This document shows, piece after piece, positions 44,795 through 53,100 of a stretch of 64,000 nucleotides of DNA. Positions within the stretch are counted from its first letter, which is position 1. The number at the start of each line of letters is the position of its first letter. The notes under the pieces are model-generated. The model did not search any database. It saw only the letters and a list, made by a program, of their open reading frames with translations, and had not been told where the DNA came from. The position numbers and the translations under genes are program-made. The stretch is from Streptomyces pluripotens (GTDB lineage: Bacteria > Actinomycetota > Actinomycetes > Streptomycetales > Streptomycetaceae), in NCBI RefSeq assembly GCF_000802245.2, contig NZ_CP021080.1:4588001-4652000 (forward strand). Reading direction: 5' to 3'.

Positions 44795-45676
44795 TTGACT
44801 GACCAGTTGCGACTGATGGCCGTTCACGCACACCCCGACGACGAGTCGAGCAAGGGCGCAGCCACCATGGCGAAGTACGTGTCCGAGGGGGTGGACGTGC
44901 TGGTGGTGACCTGCACCGGCGGAGAGCGCGGGTCCATCCTCAATCCGAAGCTGCAGGGCGACAGGTACATCGAGGAATACATCCACGAGGTACGCAAGAA
45001 GGAGATGGACGAGGCGCGCGAGATCCTCGGCGTCCGGCAGGAGTGGCTCGGCTTCGTCGACTCGGGCCTGCCCGAGGGCGATCCGCTGCCGCCGCTGCCC
45101 GAGGGGTGCTTCGCACTGGAGGACCTCGACAAGGCGGCCGGCGAGCTGGTGCGGCAGATCCGCTCATTCCGCCCACAAGTGATCACCACTTACGACGAGA
45201 ACGGCGGTTATCCGCACCCCGACCACATCATGACCCACAAGATCTCCATGGTGGCCTTCGAGGGCGCGGCGGACACCGAGAAGTACCCCGAGAACGAGTT
45301 CGGTCCCGCCTTCCAGCCGCTCAAGCTCTACTACAACCAGGGCTTCAACCGCCCTCGGACCGAGGCACTGCACCAGGCGATGCTCGACCGTGGCCTGGAG
45401 TCGCCGTACGGCGACTGGCTCAAGCGCTGGAAGGAGTTCGAGCGCACGGAGCGGACCCTGACCACGCATGTCCCGTGTGCGGACTTCTTCGAGATCCGCG
45501 ACAAGGCGCTGATCGCGCACGCCACACAGATCGACCCCGACGGCGGATGGTTCAGGGTTCCGATGGAGCTCCAGAAGGAGGTCTGGCCGACGGAGGAGTA
45601 CGAGCTGGCGAAGTCCCTCGTCGACAGTTCCCTCCCCGAGGACGACCTCTTCGCGGGCATCCGGGACAATGCCTGA
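44795..45676 (+). CDS. mca: Mycothiol S-conjugate amidase
   Basis: A 293-residue zinc amidase that cleaves mycothiol conjugates of toxins and antibiotics to a mercapturic acid, which is exported, and glucosaminyl-inositol, which is recycled. The zinc site is AHPDDE (residues 11-16) plus His in YPHPDHIMTH. The motif VVTCTGGERGSILN and the C-terminal DPDGGWFRVP are typical of Mca rather than MshB. The start is a TTG at 44795 (reading MTDQLRLMAVHAHPDDE), with CGAGGA upstream; no in-frame ATG or GTG fits before the conserved AHPDDE. This gene also fixes the organism as an actinobacterium. Confidence 0.95.
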   Translation: MTDQLRLMAVHAHPDDESSKGAATMAKYVSEGVDVLVVTCTGGERGSILNPKLQGDRYIEEYIHEVRKKEMDEAREILGVRQEWLGFVDSGLPEGDPLPPLPEGCFALEDLDKAAGELVRQIRSFRPQVITTYDENGGYPHPDHIMTHKISMVAFEGAADTEKYPENEFGPAFQPLKLYYNQGFNRPRTEALHQAMLDRGLESPYGDWLKRWKEFERTERTLTTHVPCADFFEIRDKALIAHATQIDPDGGWFRVPMELQKEVWPTEEYELAKSLVDSSLPEDDLFAGIRDNA

Positions 45677-45677
45677 C

Positions 45678-45908
45678 ATGAGTGCAAGCGTGAGCCTGGC
45701 AGTGACGCACCTCGTCCCCCTCGCCAAGGAGTTTGACGAGAACAAGGTCACCCCCGGTGTCCTCGGCTTCATCGTCTTCGCGGTGATGGCCTTGGCGGTG
45801 TGGGGCCTGATGAAGTCGATGAGCAAGCACATGCGGAAGGTCGACTTCAAGGAAGCCCCGGACGCCGATGTGCAGCAGAAGGCCGATTCCACGGCACCGC
45901 GGGGCTGA
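45678..45908 (+). CDS. Small single-pass membrane protein downstream of mca
   Basis: A 76-residue protein beginning MSASVSLAVTHLVPLAKEFD, one base after the mca stop. An in-frame ATG at 45669 inside mca would add MPD and overlap the stop; both fit translational coupling. One hydrophobic helix (VLGFIVFAVMALAVWGLM) is followed by a basic/amphipathic segment (KSMSKHMRKVDFKEA). No function is known; conserved next to mca in Streptomyces as I recall. Confidence 0.82.
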   Translation: MSASVSLAVTHLVPLAKEFDENKVTPGVLGFIVFAVMALAVWGLMKSMSKHMRKVDFKEAPDADVQQKADSTAPRG

Positions 45909-46463
45909 CCCGAGGGGCGCCGCCACGCCGGTACCGCCACCTTCCCTCACCTCTGGGGGTGGCGGTCCGAGGCCATGCGCAGCCGTCGCTTCCGCCGGGC
46001 CGCCTCCGGGTGCACCCCTGCTTCCCCCGCCTCGGCAGCAGCCGTGCTCCGGTCCCGGGTGACCCGAGCCGAGCGCTGCCGGGCGGCGCTCGGCACGGCC
46101 CGCGCATCCCAGGTGAGGCGTCGCTGTGCGTCGTAGCGCAGGCGGGGTGACGTCCCGCTCCTTTCCACGCAGCCCCGCTCCTTGGGCACGGCCAGGCCCA
46201 CGCACACCCCGCGAGGGCCCCTCCGCCACCGCGCACACGAGAGCTGGGACAAAAGGGCAGGCGGCCGAAGCCGTCGTGATGCCGAGCCAGATGACCATGA
46301 CCGCCATGACCGCCATGACCGCCGTGGCTGTGGTCGTCGAGGCCGTGAGTCTGCTCCGAGGGGCGCCCCGGAGGCCGGGCGAGGCGGTCTCCCTCTACGC
46401 CCCGGTCGTGCGCTGCCCCGTGGCGCATGGGTGGGGCGGGGGCAGGTACGCGAGGATGGGGGT
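45909..46463. other. 555-base region without a supported gene
   Basis: It lies between the small membrane protein and the truncated thioredoxin-domain gene. Several frames are open but show no recognisable protein or credible start. It contains three tandem ATGACCGCC units (46297-46323), which are probably simple slippage. The last 30 bases must hold the ribosome-binding site (GAGGATGGGGG) of the next gene. Confidence 0.5.
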
Positions 46464-46634
46464 ATGCCCAACCGACTCGCGCAGGCCACGTCCCCGTACC
46501 TCCTCCAGCACGCGGACAACCCCGTCGACTGGTGGCCCTGGGAGCCCGCCGCGTTCGAGGAAGCCCGGCGGCGCAACGTCCCCGTCTTCCTGAGCGTGGG
46601 CTACAGCGCCTGCCACTGGTGCCAGTGTACTTAG
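46464..46634 (+). pseudogene. Truncated thioredoxin-domain protein (DUF255/YyaL family), 5' fragment
   Basis: ATG at 46464 encodes [20 protein letters not shown] then [20 protein letters not shown] and [13 protein letters not shown], the invariant N-terminus of the roughly 670-residue DUF255/YyaL (Spata20-like) proteins. The family continues after CHWC with HVM and an acidic segment. Here the frame diverges one base later, gives three foreign residues (QCT) and stops at TAG 46632-46634. The remaining 600-plus codons are not in the window. The break is next to an IS110-family element, so the gene was cut by insertion or an associated deletion. Confidence 0.9.
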
Positions 46635-46647
46635 ACAACCAGGTAGC

Positions 46648-48061
46648 TCTGACGCGTAAATAGAACCTGTTCAGGGTGGGTGTGGGCAGGGCTGGGTGCC
46701 CGGTGGTCGCGATGGGCCGCCGGGTGTCTTGCCCTGTCGGTCAGGCCGCGGTCTCCCTCGGGTTGAGGGTGACGGTGTAGCCGAGCTGGTTGAGCTGGTT
46801 GATGGCCCGGCGGGTGGCGCGTTCTGGATCGCGTTGGGTGAAGTAGGTGCCGCCGAGTTCCTGATAGGCGACGTTGTCGGTGAGCATGTGCCAGATCGCG
46901 GTGATGATCGAGTGCTCGACGGCGACCAGTGCCCTGAGCGGGCCGCGGCGTGCGGTCAGCCGCTTGTAGCGGGCCTGCAGGTAGGTGTCTTTGGTTCTCA
47001 CCGCGCCGAACGCTGCCAGGCCGAGGGCGCCTTTGAGATATGGGTTGCCGGGCCGGACCTTGGTCTTCTTGGTGCGGCCGGCGGACTCGTGGTGGCCGGG
47101 ACAGACCCCGGCCCAGGAGGCGAGGTGACGGGCGGAGGCGAACCGGCTCATGTCTCCGCCGGTCTCAGCGATGATCACTTCGGCGACCGCCCGGTTGATC
47201 CCGGGGATGGTGTCGAGCAGGTCCAGGGCGCCTCGAAAGGGGGCCATCGCCTCCTCGATCCGCTCGTCCAGTTGCTCGATCATGGCGGTGAGCTGGTCGT
47301 ACTGGTCCAGATGCAGGCGGGTTAGGAACGCGTGATGCTCGCGGAAGCGCCCGGTCAGGGCCTCGGTCAGTTCAGGGATCTTGTTGCGGAGCCTGCGCTT
47401 GGCCAGGTCTGCGAGGAGTTGCGGATCGTGTTCTCCGGCGATGAGGGCTTCGAGCATGGCCCGGCCGGAGACGCCCATGATGTCGGAGGCGACCGCGGAG
47501 AGTTTGATGCCGGTGTCCTCCAGCAGCTTCTCCAGCCGCTGGACCACCCGGCCGCGTTCACGGGTGGCGGTGGTCCGGGCCCGGGTCAGGTCCCGGAGTT
47601 CACGGACCGGCTCGGGCGGCACGAAGGAGGGCCTCACCAGGCCGTGGGCGCCGAGCTGGGCCAGCCAGGCCGCGTCCGAGACGTCCGTCTTGCGGCCGGG
47701 GAGGTTCTTGACCTGCCGCGCGTTGACCAGGATCACGTTCAAGTCCTCGGCCAGCAGGTAGTAGAAGGGCTTCCAGTAGTCCGAGGTCGCCTCGATGACC
47801 ACCAGCGTCACCCGCGCGGCAAGCAGGTGATCCCGCAGGGCCAGGACCGCATTCGTCGTCGACCCCCATGTCGTGGTCTGGGTCGTGAAGGATCCCCGCC
47901 GCTTGGTACTCGGGGTGCGGACACACGCCTTGGCGTCCTTCTTGCTGATGTCGAGGCCGGCGCAGCGTTCGTGCAGCACATCCACGGCCTTGCTCCCTCC
48001 CTCGCCGGACAGCCGGGTGCGTCGTTCCGGGAGGACCAGGGCGGATCAGGAATTCTGACGC
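46648..48061 (-). mobile_element. IS110-family insertion sequence (approximate ends)
   Basis: A single DEDD transposase gene is flanked by short non-coding ends. IS110-type elements usually lack classical terminal inverted repeats. Here an 8-base direct repeat TCTGACGC occurs at 46648-46655 and 48054-48061, with a CT dinucleotide, the usual IS110 core, in each copy, so I set the ends there. The true left boundary may be up to 23 bases further left, where the thioredoxin-domain gene breaks off (46625). Only one copy is present in the window. Confidence 0.6.
46741..47985 (-). CDS. IS110-family transposase (DEDD)
   Basis: A 414-residue recombinase with a GTG start at 47985. The N-terminal DEDD/RuvC-like domain begins CAGLDISKKDAKACVRTP and contains VVIEATSDYWKPFYYLL and the KTDVSDAAWLAQLG block, providing the conserved acidic residues. 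A coiled-coil middle leads to the C-terminal Transposase_20 domain: LLDTIPGINRAVAEVIIAE, ASWAGVCPGHHESAGRTKK (with the catalytic-type Ser in ESAG) and NPYLKGALGLAAFGAV. The frame is intact, so the element may still be active. Recent work shows this family uses an element-encoded bridge RNA to choose targets. Confidence 0.95.
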   Translation of the reverse strand: MDVLHERCAGLDISKKDAKACVRTPSTKRRGSFTTQTTTWGSTTNAVLALRDHLLAARVTLVVIEATSDYWKPFYYLLAEDLNVILVNARQVKNLPGRKTDVSDAAWLAQLGAHGLVRPSFVPPEPVRELRDLTRARTTATRERGRVVQRLEKLLEDTGIKLSAVASDIMGVSGRAMLEALIAGEHDPQLLADLAKRRLRNKIPELTEALTGRFREHHAFLTRLHLDQYDQLTAMIEQLDERIEEAMAPFRGALDLLDTIPGINRAVAEVIIAETGGDMSRFASARHLASWAGVCPGHHESAGRTKKTKVRPGNPYLKGALGLAAFGAVRTKDTYLQARYKRLTARRGPLRALVAVEHSIITAIWHMLTDNVAYQELGGTYFTQRDPERATRRAINQLNQLGYTVTLNPRETAA

Positions 48062-48311
48062 ACGTGCTTCGCAGCAACACTCCACGGTTCCCGTGGGCGG
48101 TCCCCAGCACCATGCTGACCTGCGAGCTCACCGGCATCACAGAGGCTTCGGTTTCGGCCGGAACGAACCAGCTCAGCGTCCCGTACCCCATCAGTCCACG
48201 TCAGGGCAGACAGAAGCACCCCCGGCGCGCGCCACGGCATTTACCACGCCCCCGGCGCGCACCGAAGGTGCGCTGGATTGCTGACCTGGTGTTTTCACGA
48301 GGAGTGCCAGC
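48062..48311. other. 250-base junction DNA right of the IS
   Basis: No gene is supported. It does not continue the broken thioredoxin-domain gene. A 12-base direct repeat CCCCCGGCGCGC occurs at 48219-48230 and 48249-48260. The end holds a GAGGAG ribosome-binding site for the small protein that follows. Confidence 0.5.
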
Positions 48312-48461
48312 GTGGACACGTATGATGAGGATCTGACCCACAAGATAGACGCCTGGGTCCAAGATCAACTGAAGGCTTCCCCGGAGTGGCCGCCCGAGCA
48401 GTACATCAGCATCAGGCAGCACCTCGAAGGCACCACTCCGCCTCGGGAAGCGGGCGCGTAA
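48312..48461 (+). CDS. Small charged protein of unknown function (49 residues)
   Basis: The GTG at 48312, with GAGGAG 9-14 bases upstream, encodes VDTYDEDLTHKIDAWVQDQL then KASPEWPPEQYISIRQHLEG and TTPPREAGA, ending in TAA. The predicted helix-turn-helix-like layout with two short amphipathic helices and the SPEW..EQ core resembles small Streptomyces proteins found near specialised-metabolite or mobile loci. It is too short for many gene finders. No function can be assigned; the good ribosome-binding site and coherent sequence support a real gene. It stands alone between the IS and the peptide-synthetase island. Confidence 0.62.
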   Translation: MDTYDEDLTHKIDAWVQDQLKASPEWPPEQYISIRQHLEGTTPPREAGA

Positions 48462-48557
48462 GCGCGACGCTTCAGCCGCCGGCCCCGCGCAGGAGTGATG
48501 CCGCACGCCAGGACGGAGGGGTCGGTGCGTGCGGCATCGAGAATGTTTCTGCCGTGA

Positions 48558-49057
48558 TCAGGCAGCGGGGTGGCAGGGCGCCGTCCACGACGTGGCGGCG
48601 ACCTGCGTCGAGCCCTCATCGGTACGTGCGTCGGTTCGCGTGCTGGCTGAGACCGCGAACCTGCGCTTCTCCAGGTGCCGGACGGCTTGCTTCCTGGGGA
48701 GCACTGGTACCTCGCCGCCGGTGGCGATCAGGTACCGCCCCGGATCGTCGGGATGCGCCACGGTCAGGGCGTCCGCAGGTCCAAGGTCGATCTTGGTACC
48801 GCCACGACTTCGCGGTCCGGGCCGATGACCGGCATCGTCCACCGGCCGCGACAGCTGCTGACCCCGGCGTTGTGCACCGACTCCCCGCGTCCCTGGCCGG
48901 CGCGAACCGTGGCGGCGATGGCGCGCGACCCTTTGGCAGGGCCGCGGAGATCAGCCAGCGGGCTTCCTAGGTCCTTCCGGAGGGCCGGCCACTCGGCCTG
49001 GAGACGGGCGCCGAACCACTGGCGGACGCCTGTCAGGGTAGGACTCCGAGGCTCCAC
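48558..49057 (-). pseudogene. Probable frameshifted ORF downstream of carbamoyltransferase
   Basis: Two overlapping minus-strand frames show coding-like codon use in succession. Frame one (from ATG 49057) encodes MEPRSPTLTGVRQWFGARLQ, WPALRKDLGSPLADL and ending near VIGPDREVVAVP. The sense then seems to pass at about 48790 to a second frame reading TKIDLGPADALTVAHPDDPG, RYLIATGGEVPVLPRKQAV and a short tail to the stop at 48558. A one-base change would join them into a protein of about 160 residues. The start overlaps the carbamoyltransferase end by 25 bases. No family was recognised. Either a true frameshift pseudogene, a sequencing error, or chance. Confidence 0.4.
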
Positions 49058-49959
49058 TCCAGGACCGCTGCGGCACTGTGCATCTTCGCTTCGGCTTGGG
49101 TGAATGTGATCGAGCGCGGTCCGTCCAGTACCGCGGCGGTGACTTCGTCGCCCCGGTGTGCGGGCAGATCGTGCATGAAGACCGCGTCCGGGCTGGCTTC
49201 CATGATGGTTTCGTCAACCCGGAAGGGAACGAATTCCTCGCGCCAGTCCGGGGAGTCCTTCGAAGTGCCGGTGGTCTGCCACCGCGTCGTGTAGACAACG
49301 TCGGCGTCCTTCGGCATGCCGACGGTGTCGTGCTGCTCGGTGATGGTGGAGCCGTGCCGTGCCGCGAGGTCCTTGGCCCGCATCAGGATCTCCGGATCGA
49401 GGGCGTAGCGCCCGGGAGTCCGCAGGTGCAACTCGATCCCGGGGTAACGCGGAAGGGCGAGAGCCAGAGCGGCGGCGGTGTTGTTGCCTTCGCCCATGTA
49501 GAGCACCCGCCGCCCGGTCAGATCTCCGAAGTGTCCGGCCATGGCGGTCAGATCGGTCAGTGCCTGCGTCGGATGCTCCTGCGCCGCCATGGCGTTCACC
49601 ACCGCCATCCGGTCCTGGGAAGCCAGTGCGCGCAGTTCCTCGACGCTGCCCACCGTGCGCGCGACCAAGGCGTCCAGCATGCCGCCCAGCACCCGGCCGG
49701 TGTCCGCGGTGGTCTCGCCCGTGTTGACCTGGAGATCGTGCGGACCGTAGGTGATGAGGCGCGCGCCGAGTCGGAGGGCCGCGGAGGAGAACGCCGTACG
49801 CGTACGCGTCGACGTCGCCCGGAAGTAGATGCCGACGACGGCGCCGTGCAGGGTCTCGTCCGACCACGCGCCGGAGGCGAACCGGGTTCCTCTGTCCACG
49901 ATTCGGTAGAGGTCGGCGTCGGGGATGTCGGCCAACGAGATGAGGTGGTTACGGGCCAT
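49033..49959 (-). CDS. Ornithine carbamoyltransferase-like enzyme with altered substrate motifs
   Basis: A 308-residue member of the aspartate/ornithine carbamoyltransferase superfamily. ATG at 49959 follows AGGAG. The carbamoyl-phosphate site is complete: STRTR at 50-54 and HPTQ at 129-132. The second-domain GEGNNTAAALALAL replaces the usual GDGNN. Two amino-substrate motifs differ from ornithine enzymes: the SMG loop is replaced by TRWQTTGTSK (225-234), and the HCLP motif is HDLP (263-266), so the cysteine is Asp264. It is therefore likely a carbamoyltransferase for another amine. Its place, divergent from a giant NRPS, suggests it makes a ureido or carbamoyl building block. Confidence 0.88.
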   Translation of the reverse strand: MARNHLISLADIPDADLYRIVDRGTRFASGAWSDETLHGAVVGIYFRATSTRTRTAFSSAALRLGARLITYGPHDLQVNTGETTADTGRVLGGMLDALVARTVGSVEELRALASQDRMAVVNAMAAQEHPTQALTDLTAMAGHFGDLTGRRVLYMGEGNNTAAALALALPRYPGIELHLRTPGRYALDPEILMRAKDLAARHGSTITEQHDTVGMPKDADVVYTTRWQTTGTSKDSPDWREEFVPFRVDETIMEASPDAVFMHDLPAHRGDEVTAAVLDGPRSITFTQAEAKMHSAAAVLEWSLGVLP

Positions 49960-50153
49960 TGCGCGACTCCTGTGCATGTCGGGCTTGGCAATGTAGAGGC
50001 GCTGTTTATCAGGGCGGTATCGGCGTCGCCTCTGCATCGGATGAGCGTGCGATAACAGGCTGAAAGTGCCGCTCCCTACGGTCGGGCACCGTGTCGGACG
50101 TGCGTGTACGCCCCGGCTTTACGAGTTGTCGACGAAGTACAGGAGCCAGCAGC
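49960..50153. promoter_or_regulatory. Divergent control region between carbamoyltransferase and NRPS
   Basis: A 194-base gap that must contain both promoters. An inverted repeat AGAGGCG (49995-50001) and CGCCTCT (50027-50033) spans 39 bases and could be an operator. AGGAG at 50141-50145 serves the NRPS start. No cluster regulator gene is in the window. Confidence 0.45.
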
Positions 50154-53100
50154 GTGGACCGTCGTGCGACGCGCAATCCGATCGGGTCGAGCCTGGGCGG
50201 TGATGTGGCGGCGATGTCGCTGCCCGCACTGGTGGAGGCGCAGGTGCGGCGGGCTCCCGAGCACCCGGCCGTGGTCTTCGGTTCGACCGTGCTCAGCTAT
50301 GCCGAACTCGACCGTCGGGCCAACAGGCTGGCCCGACGGCTCATCGGTATCGGAACGGGCCCCGAGCAGGTCGTGGCACTGGCCGTGCCGAGGTCGGCGG
50401 ACGCGGTGGTCGCCATGCTGGCCGTACTGAGGACCGGGGCGGCATACCTGCCGATCGACCCGCGCTACCCCGCTCAGCGGATCGCGTTCATGCTGACCGA
50501 CGCCCGGCCGTCAGTCGTGCTCACGACCAGCGCCACCCGTGCCACGCTGCCCGACACCACGACCCCTGTCGTACTTCTCGACGACATCGACCTGACGACG
50601 GGTGACGACACCGCCCCCGGCATCACGGTCCGTGCGGAGAACGCGGCCTACGTCATCTACACGTCCGGTTCCACGGGACTGCCCAAGGGCGTGGTCGTAC
50701 CGCACCTGGGCGTCTCGAACCACATGCTGTGGCAGGCCGGTCAGTGGGATGTCGACGCGTCGGACGTGGTGCTCGCCCGGACCGCCTTCAGCTTCGACGC
50801 GTCCGGCTCGGAGATCTGGCTACCGCTGATCGCCGGTGCGACGATCTGCATGGCGCCCGACGACGTGGTGGGCCTGCCGCACCTGCTGATCGAGTACGCA
50901 GTCGAGCACCGTGTCACGGTCGCTCAGTTCGTTCCGTCGCTGCTGGCGGTCGCTCTGCCCGCGATCCGGGACGCCTCCGGTCTCGCCCTGCGACTCCTCT
51001 TTGTCGCGGGAGAAGTGCTGCCGCCCTCCCTGGCGGACGAGGTTGTCACCAAGCTGGACCTACGGCTCTGCCACCACTACGGCCCGACCGAAGCCTCCAT
51101 CGATGTGACGGCGTTCGAAGTACGGCCCGGCGAGAGCTACCGGAACGTCCCCATCGGGTCCCCGGTCGCCAACACCCAGGTGCACATCCTCGACAGCGCC
51201 CTGCACCCTGTGGGACCCGGTGAGGAGGGCGAGCTCTACGTGGCGGGCGTCCAGCTCGCCCGCGGGTACCTGGGCCGGGCAGGCCTGACGGCACAGCGGT
51301 TCGTCGCCTCCCCCTTCGCCGAGGGCGAGCGCATGTACAGAACCGGGGACCTGGCCAGGTGGAATGCCGATGGCCTCATCGAATTCGCGGGCCGAGCCGA
51401 CGACCAGGTGAAGATCCGAGGTTTCCGGATCGAGCTGGGTGAGATCGAAGCGGTGATCACCGAACTTGCCGAAGTGTCCCGGGCGGTCGTGACCGTGCAC
51501 GAGGGCCGTCCGGGACAGCAGCGCCTCGTCGCCTACGTCGTGGGCGCGGTGGAGGCCGATACGGTGCAGGACCGGCTGGCCGTCCGGCTGCCCGAGCACA
51601 TGGTGCCGTCGGTGTACATGATGCTCGACGAGCTTCCGCTCGCCCCGAACGGCAAGCTGGACCGTGCCGCGCTGCCCGCCCCGGAACTCACCGCCGGTGC
51701 CGGCCGCGCGCCCCGAACGGCCGCCGAAGAGGTTCTTGCCGGACTCTTCGCCGATGTCCTGGGCATCGACCGTGTCGGTGCGGACGACGGCTTTTTCGAT
51801 CTCGGCGGCGATTCACTCCTCGCAGCCCGGCTCATCAGCCGCATCCGCACCACGCTCGACCGTGAGGTGTCGGTTCGCGCCCTGTTCGAGGCGCCCACCG
51901 TCGCCGGCCTGGCCGCCCGTCTCGATCGGGCGGCAGTGGCACGGCCGCCACTGACCCGCACCCAGCGCCCCGACCCCATGCCGCTGTCTCACGCCCAGCG
52001 CGGACTGTGGTTCCTGCACCGGCTCGAAGGCGCGAGCGCCACCTACAACATCCCCCTCGTCCTGCGGCTGACCGGGCAGGTGGACCCCGAGGCCCTCCGT
52101 GCCGCCGTCCGCGACGTCTCCCGGCGGCACGAGACCCTGCGGACGGTGTTCCCGGAGACGGACGGTGTCGCCCGCCAGGAGGTTCTCGACACGCTCGCCA
52201 CGCTCACCGTCGTCAGCACCCCCGACATCGACGGTGCGGTGGCCGCAGCGGCCCGTCACCCGTTCGACCTTCGCAGCGAGGCGCCGCTGCGAGCCACCCT
52301 ATTCTCGCGACCCGGCGAGGACGAGCACACCCTCCTGCTCCTGATGCACCACATAGCGAGCGACGGCTGGTCCGAGCGTCCGCTGATCGAAGATCTGTCC
52401 CTGGCCTACGCCGCCCGTCGCATCGGGCGCGAACCGGCGTGGGACGACCTGCCGGTGACCTACGCGGACTACACCCTCTGGCAGGGCGAGGCAGACGGCG
52501 TCGACTTCTGGCGGACCGCGCTCGCCGGGCTGCCGCAACGCGTCGAACTTCCCACTGACCGCCCCCGGCCTCCGGCTGCCAGCTTCCGCGGTGACGAGGT
52601 GCGCACGCACCTCGACGCCGAGCTGCACCGGGAGGCGACCGCGCTCGCCCGCTCCACCGGCCGCACCGTCTTCATGGTGGTGCAGGCCGCCCTCGCGGCG
52701 CTCATGACCCGGCTCGGCGCCGGCACCGACATCCCGCTCGGCACCCCGACCGCAGGGCGGCCGGACGAGCAGCTCGACGGCCTCGTCGGCTCGTTCGTCA
52801 ACACGCTCGTGCTGCGCACCGACACCTCGGGCGACCCGACCTTCCGGGAACTCCTGGACCGGGTGCACCGCACGGCCGCGACCACCTACCCGCACCAGGA
52901 CGTACCATTCGATCGGCTGGTCGAAGCGCTCAACCCGGCCCGGTCCCTCTCGCACCATCCCCTCTTTCAGGTGATGCTCACCTTCGAGAACCTCGGCACG
53001 GCCGCACCCGCCATGCCTGGCCTCACCGTCGAGGTGGACGAAGTCTCCACCGGCGTCGCCAAGTTCGATCTCGACCTGCGCCTGCAGGAGCGCTTCTCCG

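Noticed and set aside
46126..46593. A 155-codon plus frame with [19 protein letters not shown] before the truncated thioredoxin gene
   Set aside because: The apparent hydrophobic start comes from the ATGACCGCC repeat, there is no ribosome-binding site, and it runs out of frame over the recognisable DUF255 start.
48046..48240. Possible minus-strand small gene right of the IS
   Set aside because: Composition is random-like and there is no ribosome-binding site.
51801..51815. GGDS carrier motif of module 1 as a sign of a following epimerase
   Set aside because: GGDS is typical before E domains, but the next domain starts with [16 protein letters not shown] and HHIASDG and is a condensation domain.
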